A stretch of DNA of 64,000 bases. It comes from Rhizobium sp. CCGE531. Lineage in GTDB: Bacteria > Pseudomonadota > Alphaproteobacteria > Rhizobiales > Rhizobiaceae. Positions 1 through 9,769 of this stretch are shown in pieces. The first letter of the stretch is position 1; each line of letters starts with the position of its first letter. The stretch lies in contig NZ_CP032684.1 of the NCBI RefSeq assembly GCF_003627795.1, forward strand, positions 2,767,001 to 2,831,000. The letters run 5' to 3'. Made by a program: the position numbers and the translations under genes. The notes under the pieces were generated by a model that saw only the letters and a list, made by a program, of their open reading frames with translations, made no database searches and was not told the DNA's origin.

Positions 1-113
1 ATCTCTTTCGATTTTCATAGCATAGGGCCTTATCGCTATTCGCGTTCCAGCAAATATGTGTTCTTGAGAAAAACAACAACCGTCTGCGCCGAATTTTCGA
101 TGCCGACCAGAAT

Positions 114-1151
114 TCATCCCTCCGGTTGCGCGTCGTCGGCAGTTTCACCCGCATCCTCGGGTACGGGCAGCGGGTGGGGCTCCAGCCGTCTCGTGAACAC
201 GGCATCGACATGCGCCTTGCGCGCAGCCAGGTCATGCCCGGCCAGCACATTTGCCTCGAAGGCCAGGATCAGGTTCTCGACCGCGGCCGTTCGCGCAGCT
301 ACGGTTGCAGGGCCGTCCGCGTTTGACGCCAATGCCTTGAGCAAGGCGATCCGTTGCTCGATATCGACGGTCGATTTGGCTGCCATGGCGCTGACGGCGG
401 CAACCTGAACATTCAAAGAGGCGGCCAGGCCCTCATAGATATCGATCAGGCGCTGCCCTGCTGTTCGGCCTGATTGAAGCCCGGCCTCCTGCCGCCGAAT
501 ATCGTCCTGCTCGGCGAGCAGGTCGCCATAATCCGTCTCCAAATCGGATTGAAGAAAGTCGGATTGCAAATCGGCATGCCGCGAGGAAGGACGATTGCGC
601 CGCTGATACATGAGCTTTGCCGCCAGGGCATCGGCCCGGCGCTGCACCTCCTCAATATCGAAATCGAGTTTCCGCCGGTGCTCGATCACGCCTTCGAGAT
701 GGAGCTCACAATCATGAAAGCATCGCGACAGAGCGGGCCTAGCCCGCTTGAAGAGGAGATCGAGCTCGGCAGAGACATCCAGAACCGCTTCGAGATCGGT
801 GAGGATAGCCTGAGGCTTCGCGGGCCCACGCGCCAGCTTCCTGCCAAGCAGGCTCGCATTTTCAAGACCGATCTTCTCGTCGAACAACCGTCGATGCTGC
901 AGATCGGCCTCTTGCGTGGCGCGATCGAGCTCCTTCACCAACGACAGGGCTAGCGATTTCCAGCGGTCGAGCAGCTCGGCAGCCTCTCGCACCAGCATTT
1001 CCTCCATGGGAAAGTTGATGCCGTCGCGGCGCCCCTCGCCCCTGGCGTGGCCGGCCAGTGTCTCGACGGCCGAGTTCACGTCGTTGATGGCGTCATCGAG
1101 CGTCGTGCTTGCCTTGTCGAGCATGCCATTGAAAGAATGAGGCCTGACCAT
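114..1151 (-). CDS. hypothetical helical protein, function unknown
   Basis: I do not recognise this 345-residue protein. It has no signal peptide or membrane segment. It is rich in Ala, Leu, Glu, Arg and Asp, with long stretches of helical heptad character (about residues 60-110 and 140-250), so a mostly coiled-coil cytoplasmic protein is likely. The C-terminal 20 residues are acidic and proline-containing. The start is supported by a GGGGAG purine run about 8 bases upstream. It is separated from the cytochrome gene on the same strand by an interspersed repeat, so an operon is doubtful. The coding call rests on its length, codon use and ribosome binding site. Confidence 0.7.
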   Translation of the reverse strand: MVRPHSFNGMLDKASTTLDDAINDVNSAVETLAGHARGEGRRDGINFPMEEMLVREAAELLDRWKSLALSLVKELDRATQEADLQHRRLFDEKIGLENASLLGRKLARGPAKPQAILTDLEAVLDVSAELDLLFKRARPALSRCFHDCELHLEGVIEHRRKLDFDIEEVQRRADALAAKLMYQRRNRPSSRHADLQSDFLQSDLETDYGDLLAEQDDIRRQEAGLQSGRTAGQRLIDIYEGLAASLNVQVAAVSAMAAKSTVDIEQRIALLKALASNADGPATVAARTAAVENLILAFEANVLAGHDLAARKAHVDAVFTRRLEPHPLPVPEDAGETADDAQPEG

Positions 1152-1188
1152 GAAAGCATCTCTCCCCTATCTTTGGAGTGAGACTAAC

Positions 1189-1290
1189 GCATGTCGCGCA
1201 AAACTGTGCAGCGGTTTCGCGATAACGACGTGCAAAAAACCAAGGATTTTAAAGCGCACGCAGCAAATCTGAAAGATCGCGACGCGCTTT
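1189..1290. repeat. interspersed mosaic palindromic repeat (copy 1)
   Basis: This intergenic copy belongs to a short mosaic repeat family seen five times in the window. It contains the shared core AAAACTGTGCAGCGGTTT and an end of the form ATCTGAAAGATCGCGACGCGCTTT, which recurs nearly unchanged at 30271-30373. Rhizobial genomes carry many such BIME-like palindromic units; no function is assigned. Confidence 0.7.
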
Positions 1291-1326
1291 GGCTGCTTCC
1301 GCCGGCGACGAAAATGCACGCAAAAA

Positions 1327-1713
1327 CTATTGGGCGACCACAGGATTCTTCAGATAGGCGATCAGATTGTCGAGATCCCGCTCGCTCTTGAGTCCCGGAA
1401 ACGTCATCCTGGTGCCCTTGACCAGGAATTGCGGCCCCGGCAGGTATTTCCGCAACAGGGCGTCGTCCCAAACCTTGCCATCGGCCCCGAATGCCTTCAT
1501 CGCCGGCGAATAGGCATAGTTGGGCGCGCTTGCGACGGGCCGCCCGACAACGCCCATCAATGAAGGTCCAACGCGGTTTTCAGACGCGGTCGCCGTATGG
1601 CAGGCGCCGCATTTCCTGAAAACGACGGCACCCGCAACCGCATCTCCATCAGCAAACGCCGAAGAGGCCACGGCAAGCATGATGACGGCCGGCGCCGCGC
1701 AAAGCAGTTTCAT
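1327..1713 (-). CDS. class I c-type cytochrome (cytochrome c2-like), periplasmic
   Basis: This 128-residue protein has a cleavable signal peptide (about residues 1-21, ending in an AFA motif) and one haem-binding CGACH motif near residue 35. A late GTRMTFPG segment supplies the usual Met axial ligand, and a C-terminal helix (DLDNLIAYLKN) is typical of mitochondrial-type cytochrome c and cytochrome c2. It would be a soluble periplasmic electron carrier between respiratory complexes. The start has a GGAAGGGA ribosome binding site 4 bases upstream. It lies downstream of tdk on the same strand with about 60 bases between them; no oxidase or dehydrogenase partner is adjacent, so its electron donor is not evident. 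Confidence 0.88.
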   Translation of the reverse strand: MKLLCAAPAVIMLAVASSAFADGDAVAGAVVFRKCGACHTATASENRVGPSLMGVVGRPVASAPNYAYSPAMKAFGADGKVWDDALLRKYLPGPQFLVKGTRMTFPGLKSERDLDNLIAYLKNPVVAQ

Positions 1714-1772
1714 CGTCCCTTCCGATTAAATTCCCGTTCTTCCCGCCGGCCACCTGGCGGAATGACGGCACG

Positions 1773-2354
1773 TCACTCGCAGATGATAGCCTCTTCCCAA
1801 TGACGGCGGCAGAGCGAGACATATTTGTCGCTGCCGCCGATCTCGATCTGCGCGCCTTCGCGCACGACCTCGCCGGCGGCATCCAACCGCACGACCATCG
1901 TGGCCTTGTGGCCGCAATGGCAGATCGTCCGCACTTCGCGCAATTCGTCCGCGATGGTCAGCAGCTCCTGCGATCCCGGAAACAACCGTCCGTGGAAGTC
2001 CGTGCGCAACCCGTAGGCCATGACCGGCAGTCCGAGGCGATCGACGATATGGGCGAGCTGCCACACTTGCTCGCGCGACAAGAACTGAGCCTCGTCGACG
2101 AAGACGCAATTCAGGGGCTCGCTCGCATGCATGTCTTCGACCAAGGCGTAGAGATCATCGCCGATCTCGAACGGTATGGCATCCATCGTGAGGCCGATGC
2201 GGGAAGCGATCGTGCCGCGGCCGACGCGATCGTCGAGAGCTGCGATGAAGGCGGCGGTGCGCATGCCGCGCTCCTGATAGTTATAGGCCGCCTGCAGCAG
2301 CATGGTCGATTTGCCGGCATTCATCGTCGAATAATGGAAATAGAGCTTGGCCAT
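1773..2354 (-). CDS. tdk: thymidine kinase (type II)
   Basis: The enzyme phosphorylates thymidine to dTMP in the pyrimidine salvage pathway in the cytoplasm. The 193-residue protein has the Walker A loop STMNAGKST at residues 9-17, a Walker B-like FVDEAQFL segment near residue 85, and paired zinc ligands CHCG (about 142) and CRRH (182-185), all typical of the tetrameric type II family. I chose the ATG at 2354 because AAGGAGA lies 6 bases upstream and the family starts here; a 77-codon upstream extension in frame has no homology. It is divergent from choX, with about 230 bases between the two starts. Confidence 0.95.
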   Translation of the reverse strand: MAKLYFHYSTMNAGKSTMLLQAAYNYQERGMRTAAFIAALDDRVGRGTIASRIGLTMDAIPFEIGDDLYALVEDMHASEPLNCVFVDEAQFLSREQVWQLAHIVDRLGLPVMAYGLRTDFHGRLFPGSQELLTIADELREVRTICHCGHKATMVVRLDAAGEVVREGAQIEIGGSDKYVSLCRRHWEEAIICE

Positions 2355-2584
2355 GACATTCTCCTTGAATGCTTCATGGGTGCTGCGAGATGATAAGGAA
2401 AGATATCCACCGCAAAAACCACAGGATTCAGCGGTACGTTTTGCGCCGAATGCTCTGAAAACGATCAGGTAGAAAAATGAAGGCGTCGCAATCAGCCCCC
2501 TTAAACCGCCGCAAATACACTGTGATCGCTTGAAAATGTCGGTTATTGATGGTTGCTTGGGAACGTTAGACTGGGAGTCACGCA

Positions 2585-3541
2585 ATGATAAAAAAGACCC
2601 TTACTGCATTCGCTTTCGCATCAGCTCTTTCCACACTGACATTGGGCGCCACGACAGCCTCCGCCGCCGACCCGGCAAGCTGTAGCACCGTACATTTCGC
2701 CGATGTGGGCTGGACCGACATCACCTCCACCACGGCCACCGCCTCCATCCTACTGAAGGCTCTCGGCTACGACACCGACGTCAAGGTGCTCGCCGTGCCG
2801 GTGACCTATCAGTCCCTCAAGAACAAGGACATCGATGTCTTCCTCGGCAACTGGATGCCCTCCATGGCCGAGAACATCAAGCCGTTCACCGCGGACAAGT
2901 CGGTTGAAACCGTCCGCGCCAATCTGGAGGGCGCCAAGTACACGCTGGCGACCAACGAAAAGGGTGCCGCGCTCGGCATCAAGGACTTCAAGGACATCGC
3001 CGCCCACAAGAATGACCTTGACGGCAAGATCTACGGCATCGAGCCGGGCAATGACGGCAACCGCCTGGTTATCGACATGCTCGACAAGAACACCTTCGGC
3101 CTCAAGGGCTTCGAAGTGGTTGAATCCTCAGAGCAGGGCATGCTCGCCCAGGTCTCGCGCGCCGACAAGGAAGGCAAGCCGATCATCTTCCTCGGCTGGG
3201 CCCCGCATCCAATGAACACCACCTACAAAATGACCTATCTCACCGGCGGGGACGACGTCTTCGGACCGAATTTCGGCGGCGCGACCGTCTACACCAATGT
3301 CCGGGCCGGCTACCTGCAGCAGTGCCCGAACGTCGGCGCCTTCGTCAAGAATCTCGTCTTCTCGCTGCCGATGGAAAACGAAATCATGGGCAAGATCCTG
3401 AATGACGGCAAAGAGCCGGAAGCGGCTGCGACTGAATGGCTGAAGGCCAATCCGTCGGCGGTCACGCCGTGGCTTGCCGGTGTCACCACCAAGGACGGCG
3501 GTGACGGCACGGCGGCGGTAAAGGCCAAGTTTGGCTTGTAA
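2585..3541 (+). CDS. choX: choline-binding periplasmic protein of the ChoXWV ABC importer
   Basis: This is the substrate-binding protein of a high-affinity choline importer. It has an N-terminal signal peptide (residues 1-27, ending TASA) and an OpuAC-type fold of 318 residues. The four aromatic-box residues described for Sinorhizobium meliloti ChoX are all present at the same numbers: Trp43, Trp90, Tyr119 and Trp205. Asp45 and Asn156, which contact choline, are also present. It is followed by a hairpin and then the permease and ATPase genes. Imported choline would be oxidised to glycine betaine for osmoprotection or used as carbon and nitrogen; no bet genes lie in this window. Confidence 0.96.
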   Translation: MIKKTLTAFAFASALSTLTLGATTASAADPASCSTVHFADVGWTDITSTTATASILLKALGYDTDVKVLAVPVTYQSLKNKDIDVFLGNWMPSMAENIKPFTADKSVETVRANLEGAKYTLATNEKGAALGIKDFKDIAAHKNDLDGKIYGIEPGNDGNRLVIDMLDKNTFGLKGFEVVESSEQGMLAQVSRADKEGKPIIFLGWAPHPMNTTYKMTYLTGGDDVFGPNFGGATVYTNVRAGYLQQCPNVGAFVKNLVFSLPMENEIMGKILNDGKEPEAAATEWLKANPSAVTPWLAGVTTKDGGDGTAAVKAKFGL

Positions 3542-3552
3542 TGGGTGGATGG

Positions 3553-3580
3553 AGGGGCGGCTAAACCGCCCCTTTCTCTT
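3553..3580 (+). terminator. intercistronic hairpin after choX
   Basis: An 8-bp perfect stem AGGGGCGG/CCGCCCCT with a 5-base loop (CTAAA) is followed by a pyrimidine tract TTCTCTT, just after the choX stop. In binding-protein-dependent importers such a partial terminator or mRNA stabiliser usually raises the binding protein relative to the permease. The 140-base gap before choW fits that reading. Confidence 0.6.
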
Positions 3581-3721
3581 CCTTGGATGGACTGCTTGCT
3601 TTCGCGTCCCGCCACCGCCCGGACAACGGTCCGTGTGGCGTGACAGACCGTTATTCTTCGGCGGCACCTCCGGCATCGTAAGTAACAATCGGAAACGCCG
3701 CCCCCAATCGTGGGCAAAGAC

Positions 3722-4567
3722 GTGAACTGGTTAACCGATTACCGCATTCCCATCGGGCCGTGGGCCAAAGCCGTCGTGGATTGGCTGACGAGCAATTTCA
3801 CATGGTTCTTCGACGGACTCTCCTTTGTCGTCGCACACCTGATCAAAGCATTGCTGTTCCTGTTGCAGGCGCCGCATCCGCTGATCGTGGCCGCGATCAT
3901 CGTAGCCATTGCCTACTGGCTGCGACGGAGCATTCCCATCGCGGCACTGACCCTGATGGGCCTGCTGATCACCATTAACCAGGGTTACTGGAAGGAAACG
4001 ACGGAAACGCTGGCGCTGGTGCTGGCCTCGACCTTCGCCTGCATGCTCGTCGGCATTCCTCTCGGCATCGCCGCCGCGCGTCGCCCCTGGCTCTACGCTC
4101 TGATGCGGCCGATCCTCGACCTGATGCAGACCATCCCGCCCTTCGTCTATCTGGTACCGGTGATGATCCTGCTCGGCCTCGGCATGGTGCCGGGCCTCAT
4201 TGCCACTGTCGTGTTCGCCCTTCCCGCGTCGATCCGCATGACCCGTCTCGGCATTATCTCGACGCCGCCCTCTCTCGTCGAAGCAGCCGAAGCTTTTGGC
4301 GCGACGCCGCGACAGGTGCTGCGCAAGGTCGAGGTGCCCTTCGCGATGCCGCAGATCATGGCCGGCCTGACGCAGACCATCATGCTGTCCCTCTCCATGG
4401 TCTCGATCGCCGCGCTCGTCGGCGCGCCCGGTCTCGGCGTGCCCGTGCTGCGCGCGCTGAATAGCGTCAATGTCGCCAAGAGCTTCGATTCCGGCGCCTG
4501 CATCGTCATCCTGGCGATCATTCTAGACCGTATGTTCCGTGCGCCCGGCGAAGGAGACCGCTCATGA
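3722..4567 (+). CDS. choW: choline ABC importer permease
   Basis: This inner-membrane permease has several hydrophobic helices and the EAA loop motif of binding-protein-dependent transporters (EAAEAFGATPRQVLRKVE). It belongs to the ProW/OpuAB family and should pair with ChoX and ChoV. The start is uncertain. I use the GTG at 3722, which gives 281 residues beginning VNWLTDYRIPIG; a GTG four codons earlier at 3710 is also in frame and neither has a strong ribosome binding site. Its stop overlaps the choV start in an ATGA, so translational coupling is likely. Confidence 0.92.
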   Translation: MNWLTDYRIPIGPWAKAVVDWLTSNFTWFFDGLSFVVAHLIKALLFLLQAPHPLIVAAIIVAIAYWLRRSIPIAALTLMGLLITINQGYWKETTETLALVLASTFACMLVGIPLGIAAARRPWLYALMRPILDLMQTIPPFVYLVPVMILLGLGMVPGLIATVVFALPASIRMTRLGIISTPPSLVEAAEAFGATPRQVLRKVEVPFAMPQIMAGLTQTIMLSLSMVSIAALVGAPGLGVPVLRALNSVNVAKSFDSGACIVILAIILDRMFRAPGEGDRS

Positions 4568-5613
4568 CCGTCGCCGTCGATTTCAAAAATGTCAGCATCA
4601 TCTTTGGCGATCGTACCGATGCCGCTCTGAAACTCGTCGACCAAGGCAAGTCACGCGACGAGATCGGCAAATCCACCGGCATGGTGCTTGGCGTCGCCAA
4701 TGCCTCGCTGCAAATCGAGGAAGGCGAGATCCTCGTGCTCATGGGGCTGTCCGGCTCCGGGAAATCGACCCTGCTGCGCGCCGTCAACGGTCTAGCGCCG
4801 GTCGTGCGCGGCGATGTCGTCGTCAATACCAAGAACGGCCCGATCAATCCTTACTCCTGCAGCCCCAAGGCGCTGCGCGATCTGCGCATGCATACCGTCT
4901 CCATGGTGTTCCAGCAGTTCGCGCTTCTGCCCTGGCGCACGGTCGCCGACAATGTCGGCTTCGGACTCGAGCTTGCCGGAGTGCCGGACGCTGAGCGCAA
5001 GAAGCGCGTCGACGAGCAGCTCCAGCTCGTCAATCTCACACAATGGGCCAACCGCAAGGTCAACGAGCTCTCGGGCGGCATGCAGCAGCGCGTCGGTCTC
5101 GCCCGCGCCTTTGCGACCGGCGCACCGATCCTGCTCATGGACGAGCCGTTTTCCGCGCTCGATCCCTTGATCCGCACCCGCCTGCAGGACGAGCTTCTGG
5201 AGTTCCAGCGCCGCCTGAAACGCACCATCCTCTTCGTCAGCCACGATCTAGACGAGGCATTCCGCATCGGCAACCGCATCGCCATCATGGAAAGCGGCCA
5301 CATCATCCAGTGCGGAACGCCGCAGGAGATCGTCAAGAGCCCGGCCGATCAGTATGTTGCCGATTTCGTGCAGCATATGAACCCGATCAGCATGCTGACG
5401 GCGCGCGACGTCATGCAGCAGGGCGTCGGACATTCCAACAATGCCGGCTCCGTCACCGCCACGGCAACCGCCGCCACCCCACTGGTCGATATCCTCGACG
5501 CCCTGACGCGCCAGCCGGGCAATATCGGCGTCGTTGACAACGGCACGATTATCGGAACGATCTCGGCGCAAGATGTGGTGGCCGGCCTCACCAGCCACCG
5601 GCGTAAGGAGTAG
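4564..5613 (+). CDS. choV: choline ABC importer ATP-binding protein
   Basis: This 349-residue ABC ATPase energises choline uptake. It has Walker A GLSGSGKST, a Q-loop (MVFQQFALLPWRTV), the signature LSGGMQQR, Walker B LLMDEP and the switch His in FVSHDLDE. The region after about residue 270 is a short, CBS-like regulatory tail as in the ProV/OpuAA family. An N-terminal extension with a long helix before Walker A is also typical of that family. It overlaps choW by four bases and is the last gene of the choXWV unit. Confidence 0.94.
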   Translation: MTVAVDFKNVSIIFGDRTDAALKLVDQGKSRDEIGKSTGMVLGVANASLQIEEGEILVLMGLSGSGKSTLLRAVNGLAPVVRGDVVVNTKNGPINPYSCSPKALRDLRMHTVSMVFQQFALLPWRTVADNVGFGLELAGVPDAERKKRVDEQLQLVNLTQWANRKVNELSGGMQQRVGLARAFATGAPILLMDEPFSALDPLIRTRLQDELLEFQRRLKRTILFVSHDLDEAFRIGNRIAIMESGHIIQCGTPQEIVKSPADQYVADFVQHMNPISMLTARDVMQQGVGHSNNAGSVTATATAATPLVDILDALTRQPGNIGVVDNGTIIGTISAQDVVAGLTSHRRKE

Positions 5614-5648
5614 CCGTTCACAGCTGCTCCTCATTCACGGAGCGGTTC

Positions 5649-6140
5649 ATGAACGACAAGCCATCGGTGATCAGCGAAACGGACGAGGAAGCGCGCAAAC
5701 AGGCGCGCGACCTCATGCATACCGCCGCGCATGCGGCGCTGGCCGTCATCGACCCTGAAAACGGCTTTCCTTCCGTGAGCCGCGTTCTGATTGCGATCGA
5801 TACCGACGGCGCTCCGGTCATTCTCGTCTCCGGCCTTTCCGCGCACACCAAGGCTCTGGGGAAGGATCCGCGCGCTTCCGTGCTTTTCGGGGAACCCGGC
5901 AAGGGCGATCCCCTCGCCCATCCTCGCTTGACCGTGCGATGCGGCGCGGAGCGCATCGACCGGCAAAGCGAAGCGCATGAACGTATTCGCGGCCGCTTCC
6001 TCGATCGTCACCCGAAATCCAAACTCTATATCGACTTTCCGGATTTCTGCTTTTTTCGCCTGGTTCCGCTTGACGCCAGCCTGAACGGCGGCTTCGGGAA
6101 AGCGTATATTTTGTCCTCAAAGGACCTGATGATGCTTTAG
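5649..6140 (+). CDS. HugZ-like / pyridoxamine 5'-phosphate oxidase-fold protein
   Basis: This 163-residue protein looks like the FMN-binding split-barrel domain of HugZ and pyridoxamine phosphate oxidase-like proteins. It has a helix with TAAHAALAVID, the strand pattern FPSVSRVLIAIDTDGAPVILVS, then a segment containing ARSVLFGE-type residues and a closing YIDFPDFCFFRLVP element. HugZ proteins degrade haem or bind flavin, but this copy lacks the long C-terminal domain of full-length HugZ, so its substrate cannot be named. The start follows GGAGCGG. It lies 35 bases after choV on the same strand and may be co-transcribed, though a functional link to choline is not apparent. Confidence 0.75.
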   Translation: MNDKPSVISETDEEARKQARDLMHTAAHAALAVIDPENGFPSVSRVLIAIDTDGAPVILVSGLSAHTKALGKDPRASVLFGEPGKGDPLAHPRLTVRCGAERIDRQSEAHERIRGRFLDRHPKSKLYIDFPDFCFFRLVPLDASLNGGFGKAYILSSKDLMML

Positions 6141-6396
6141 CCGAAAGCAAAAACGGCCGGCAATAAAATCATACAATAGTGCGAGAATTAGTAGGCGGAC
6201 AGCCCGACGCGACTTCGACCATTATTGGTGCGTTGCAACCAAGTCGCGACCAAAATCGGCATATTTACGGTCGGGAACAACGATAATCGACCTATTTTGG
6301 GCTAGTTAAGGCGGTGTATGGCAGGTTGAGCACCCTTTGCCCTATTGCCGGAGCGTCATACGTACATACCTAAAATAGCATACTCGATACCTTAAA

Positions 6397-6412
6397 TTTA
6401 GGTATATACAAT
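6397..6412 (+). promoter_or_regulatory. candidate NolR-binding box 1
   Basis: TTTAG at 6397-6401, nine bases, then AT at 6411-6412 matches the NolR consensus as I recall it, (A/T)TTAG-N9-A(T/A). The site overlaps a local inverted repeat (ATACCT...AGGTAT) in an AT-rich stretch about 95 bases before the nolR start. The motif is short, so chance occurrence is possible. Confidence 0.4.
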
Positions 6413-6455
6413 CTTCGGCCGCTCTTGGTATTGTTAGATATCGGTTAGGTGCCGG

Positions 6456-6471
6456 TTTAGAAACAGCACAA
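6456..6471 (+). promoter_or_regulatory. candidate NolR-binding box 2
   Basis: TTTAG at 6456-6460, nine bases, then AA at 6470-6471 is a second match to the recalled NolR consensus. It is 59 bases downstream of box 1 and ends 36 bases before the nolR start codon, a position suited to autorepression. Confidence 0.4.
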
Positions 6472-6507
6472 TTTCTGATGTACGCTCCGCATTGGGAAGA
6501 TTAACAC

Positions 6508-6825
6508 ATGAAGACAAGAAATTTGGCCGAACATTCAAATGTTGCGGCAGCATTACTATCGGCAATGGCGAACCCAAAGCGTCTTTTGATCCTTTGCAGT
6601 CTTGTTAAGGGCGAGGTTCCCGTTGGCGTTTTGGCCAATCAGGTCGGACTAAGCCAGTCAGCGCTCTCCCAGCATCTTTCGAAGCTGCGCGCTCAGAAGC
6701 TCGTGAAGACGCGTCGTGACGCTCAAACGATTTACTACTCCAGCACATCGGAATCCGTCATTCGGGTTCTTGAAACGCTGGAAGACATTTATTGTGAGCC
6801 GGAAAAAAGTAGATCGGCAGCTTAA
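6508..6825 (+). CDS. nolR: NolR-type ArsR-family winged-helix repressor
   Basis: This 105-residue protein is a compact ArsR-type winged helix. The segments LLSAMANPKRLLIL, GLSQSALSQHLSKLRAQ (recognition helix, about residues 48-64) and TRRDAQTIYYSS are close to what I remember of NolR, the rhizobial repressor that dampens nod genes and many other loci. There are no metal-binding cysteine clusters of the ArsR/SmtB type. It sits alone after a 367-base AT-rich intergenic region with two candidate NolR boxes, suggesting autoregulation, and is followed by a strong terminator. It could be a NolR paralogue rather than the orthologue. Confidence 0.8.
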   Translation: MKTRNLAEHSNVAAALLSAMANPKRLLILCSLVKGEVPVGVLANQVGLSQSALSQHLSKLRAQKLVKTRRDAQTIYYSSTSESVIRVLETLEDIYCEPEKSRSAA

Positions 6826-6928
6826 GAGCTTTCAATGGCTCTGCGTCTGCTGACGAACGATCCATAGGGGACACTCCAAAACCCTGAAGGATCGACTTGC
6901 TTTCATTACCAGGTGTTTTAGCATTTTT

Positions 6929-6961
6929 AGCTGGCAAGTCCTCGGACTTGCCAGCTTTTTT
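6929..6961 (+). terminator. strong rho-independent terminator
   Basis: A 13-bp perfect inverted repeat AGCTGGCAAGTCC/GGACTTGCCAGCT, with only two bases between the arms, is followed by a T run. It lies 104 bases after the nolR stop, and could end the nolR transcript or a small RNA in this gap. Confidence 0.85.
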
Positions 6962-7082
6962 GTATTTGCACCAAGGCAGGCTGCCCCCGGCGGCCTTCAG
7001 CCTGTTGGATCGGCCGAGCCTCGGCGTCTATCGATCCTGTCTGCGATCCGCAGTCTCCCCCTGCTCTCGACGCTATCTTTGC

Positions 7083-7111
7083 CTTGACGCAAAAAGGCCG
7101 GCTGATAATTT
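7083..7111 (+). promoter_or_regulatory. RpoD-type promoter of the aminotransferase gene
   Basis: CTTGAC at 7083-7088, a 17-base spacer, then TAATTT at 7106-7111. The -35 is a perfect match to the rhizobial sigma-70 consensus (CTTGAC-N17-CTATAT) and the spacing is optimal. It lies about 80 bases before the aminotransferase start. Confidence 0.65.
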
Positions 7112-7189
7112 GACCAGGCAGTAAATATAATCACGTGGCGCCGCGCCGCGATCGGGAAAATGGCCCCCGAATGGCCGTTGGAGAACAGC

Positions 7190-8518
7190 ATGTCGGACCG
7201 TTTGAATGCCACCCCTAATGATTTGCGCGCCTTCTGGATGCCGTTTACGGCCAACCGTCAGTTCAAGAAAGAGCCGCGCCTGTTCGTCAGCGCCAAGGAT
7301 ATGTACTACACCACCCATGACGGTCGCCAGGTTCTGGATGGGACTGCGGGTCTGTGGTGCGTAAACGCCGGACACTGCCGCCCGAAGATCACCGAAGCCA
7401 TCAGCCAGCAAGCAGGCGAACTCGACTATGCCCCCGCCTTCCAGCTCGGCCACCCCAAGGCTTTCGAGCTGGCGAACCGCCTTGTCGACATCGCGCCTGA
7501 AGGCCTGGATCACGTCCTCTATACGAATTCCGGTTCGGAGTCGGTCGAGACGGCCCTGAAGGTGGCGCTTGCCTATCATCGGGTGAAGGGCAACGGCTCG
7601 CGCTTCCGCCTCATCGGCCGCGAGCGCGGCTATCACGGCGTCAATTTCGGCGGCATCTCCGTCGGCGGCATCGTCTCGAACCGCAAGATGTTCGGCACGC
7701 TTCTGACCGGCGTCGATCACATGCCGCACACGCATCTTCCCGGCAAGAACAACTTCACCCGCGGTGAGCCCGAGCATGGCGGCGATATCGCGAGCGAACT
7801 CGAGCGTATCGTCACGCTGCACGATGCATCGACCATCGCGGCCGTCATCGTCGAGCCGGTTGCCGGCTCCACCGGCGTTCTCATTCCGCCGAAGGGCTAT
7901 CTGCAGAAGCTGCGCGAAATCTGCACCAAGCACGGCATCCTGTTGATCTTCGACGAGGTCATCACCGGCTTTGGCCGCCTGGGCGCTCCCTTCGCCGCTC
8001 AATATTACGATGTGAAGCCGGACATGATCACGGCCGCCAAGGGCCTGACCAACGGCGTCATCCCGATGGGCGCTGTCTTCGTCACCTCGGAGATCCATGA
8101 CGCCTTCATGCAGGGACCCGAGCATATGATCGAGTTCTTCCACGGCTACACCTATTCCGGCAATCCGATCGCCGCAGCAGCAGCGCTTGCGACGCTCGAC
8201 ACCTACAAGGAAGAGGGCCTGCTCACTCGCGCGGCCGAACTTTCAGACTACTGGGCCGACGCTCTGCACTCCCTTAAGGACTGCCCGAATGTCATCGACA
8301 TCAGAAACACCGGCCTGATCGGCGCCATCGAACTAGACCCCATCGCCGGCGAACCCACCAAACGCGCCTTCACCGCCTTCCTGAAGGCCTATGAGAAGGG
8401 CCTGCTGATCCGCACCACCGGCGACATCATCGCCCTCTCGCCGCCGCTGATCATCGAGAAGCACCACATCGACGAGCTGTTCGGCAAGCTGAGAGAGATC
8501 TTGCAGAATAATATCTAG
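7190..8518 (+). CDS. omega-amino acid--pyruvate aminotransferase (class III)
   Basis: This is a PLP-dependent class III aminotransferase of 442 residues, closest in pattern to beta-alanine/omega-amino acid:pyruvate transaminases. It has the N-terminal FWMPFTANRQFK, the GTAGLWCVNAGH loop, NSGSESVETALK cofactor-phosphate binding, the DEVITGFGR aspartate that holds the PLP pyridine nitrogen, and the Schiff-base lysine in TAAKGLTNG (about residue 284). It probably moves amino groups from beta-alanine or other omega-amines to pyruvate in the cytoplasm. I chose the ATG at 7190, with GGAG 6 bases upstream, over an in-frame ATG ten codons earlier. Confidence 0.9.
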   Translation: MSDRLNATPNDLRAFWMPFTANRQFKKEPRLFVSAKDMYYTTHDGRQVLDGTAGLWCVNAGHCRPKITEAISQQAGELDYAPAFQLGHPKAFELANRLVDIAPEGLDHVLYTNSGSESVETALKVALAYHRVKGNGSRFRLIGRERGYHGVNFGGISVGGIVSNRKMFGTLLTGVDHMPHTHLPGKNNFTRGEPEHGGDIASELERIVTLHDASTIAAVIVEPVAGSTGVLIPPKGYLQKLREICTKHGILLIFDEVITGFGRLGAPFAAQYYDVKPDMITAAKGLTNGVIPMGAVFVTSEIHDAFMQGPEHMIEFFHGYTYSGNPIAAAAALATLDTYKEEGLLTRAAELSDYWADALHSLKDCPNVIDIRNTGLIGAIELDPIAGEPTKRAFTAFLKAYEKGLLIRTTGDIIALSPPLIIEKHHIDELFGKLREILQNNI

Positions 8519-8574
8519 TTCGCCTTTCATGGGTCACGTTACGATCCGCGAACTCGAAAAAATTCCCTCTCCTC

Positions 8575-9740
<1,166 letters not shown>

Positions 9741-9759
9741 CAAACAAGACAGTCGCTCT

Positions 9760-9769
9760 CCCCTCGGGG
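9760..9769 (+). repeat. 10-bp target-site duplication, left copy
   Basis: CCCCTCGGGG directly abuts the left inverted repeat of the IS4-family element and is repeated at 11189-11198. Joining the flanks restores a RIME-like sequence, so this marks the exact insertion point. Confidence 0.8.

Noticed and set aside
2355..2585. 77-codon N-terminal extension of thymidine kinase
   Set aside because: The family begins at MAKLYFHYS, where a good ribosome site is present; the extension occupies the divergent promoter region.
6181..6202. third NolR-like box (ATTAG-N9-AG)
   Set aside because: The final dinucleotide departs from the consensus and it is more than 300 bases from the gene.
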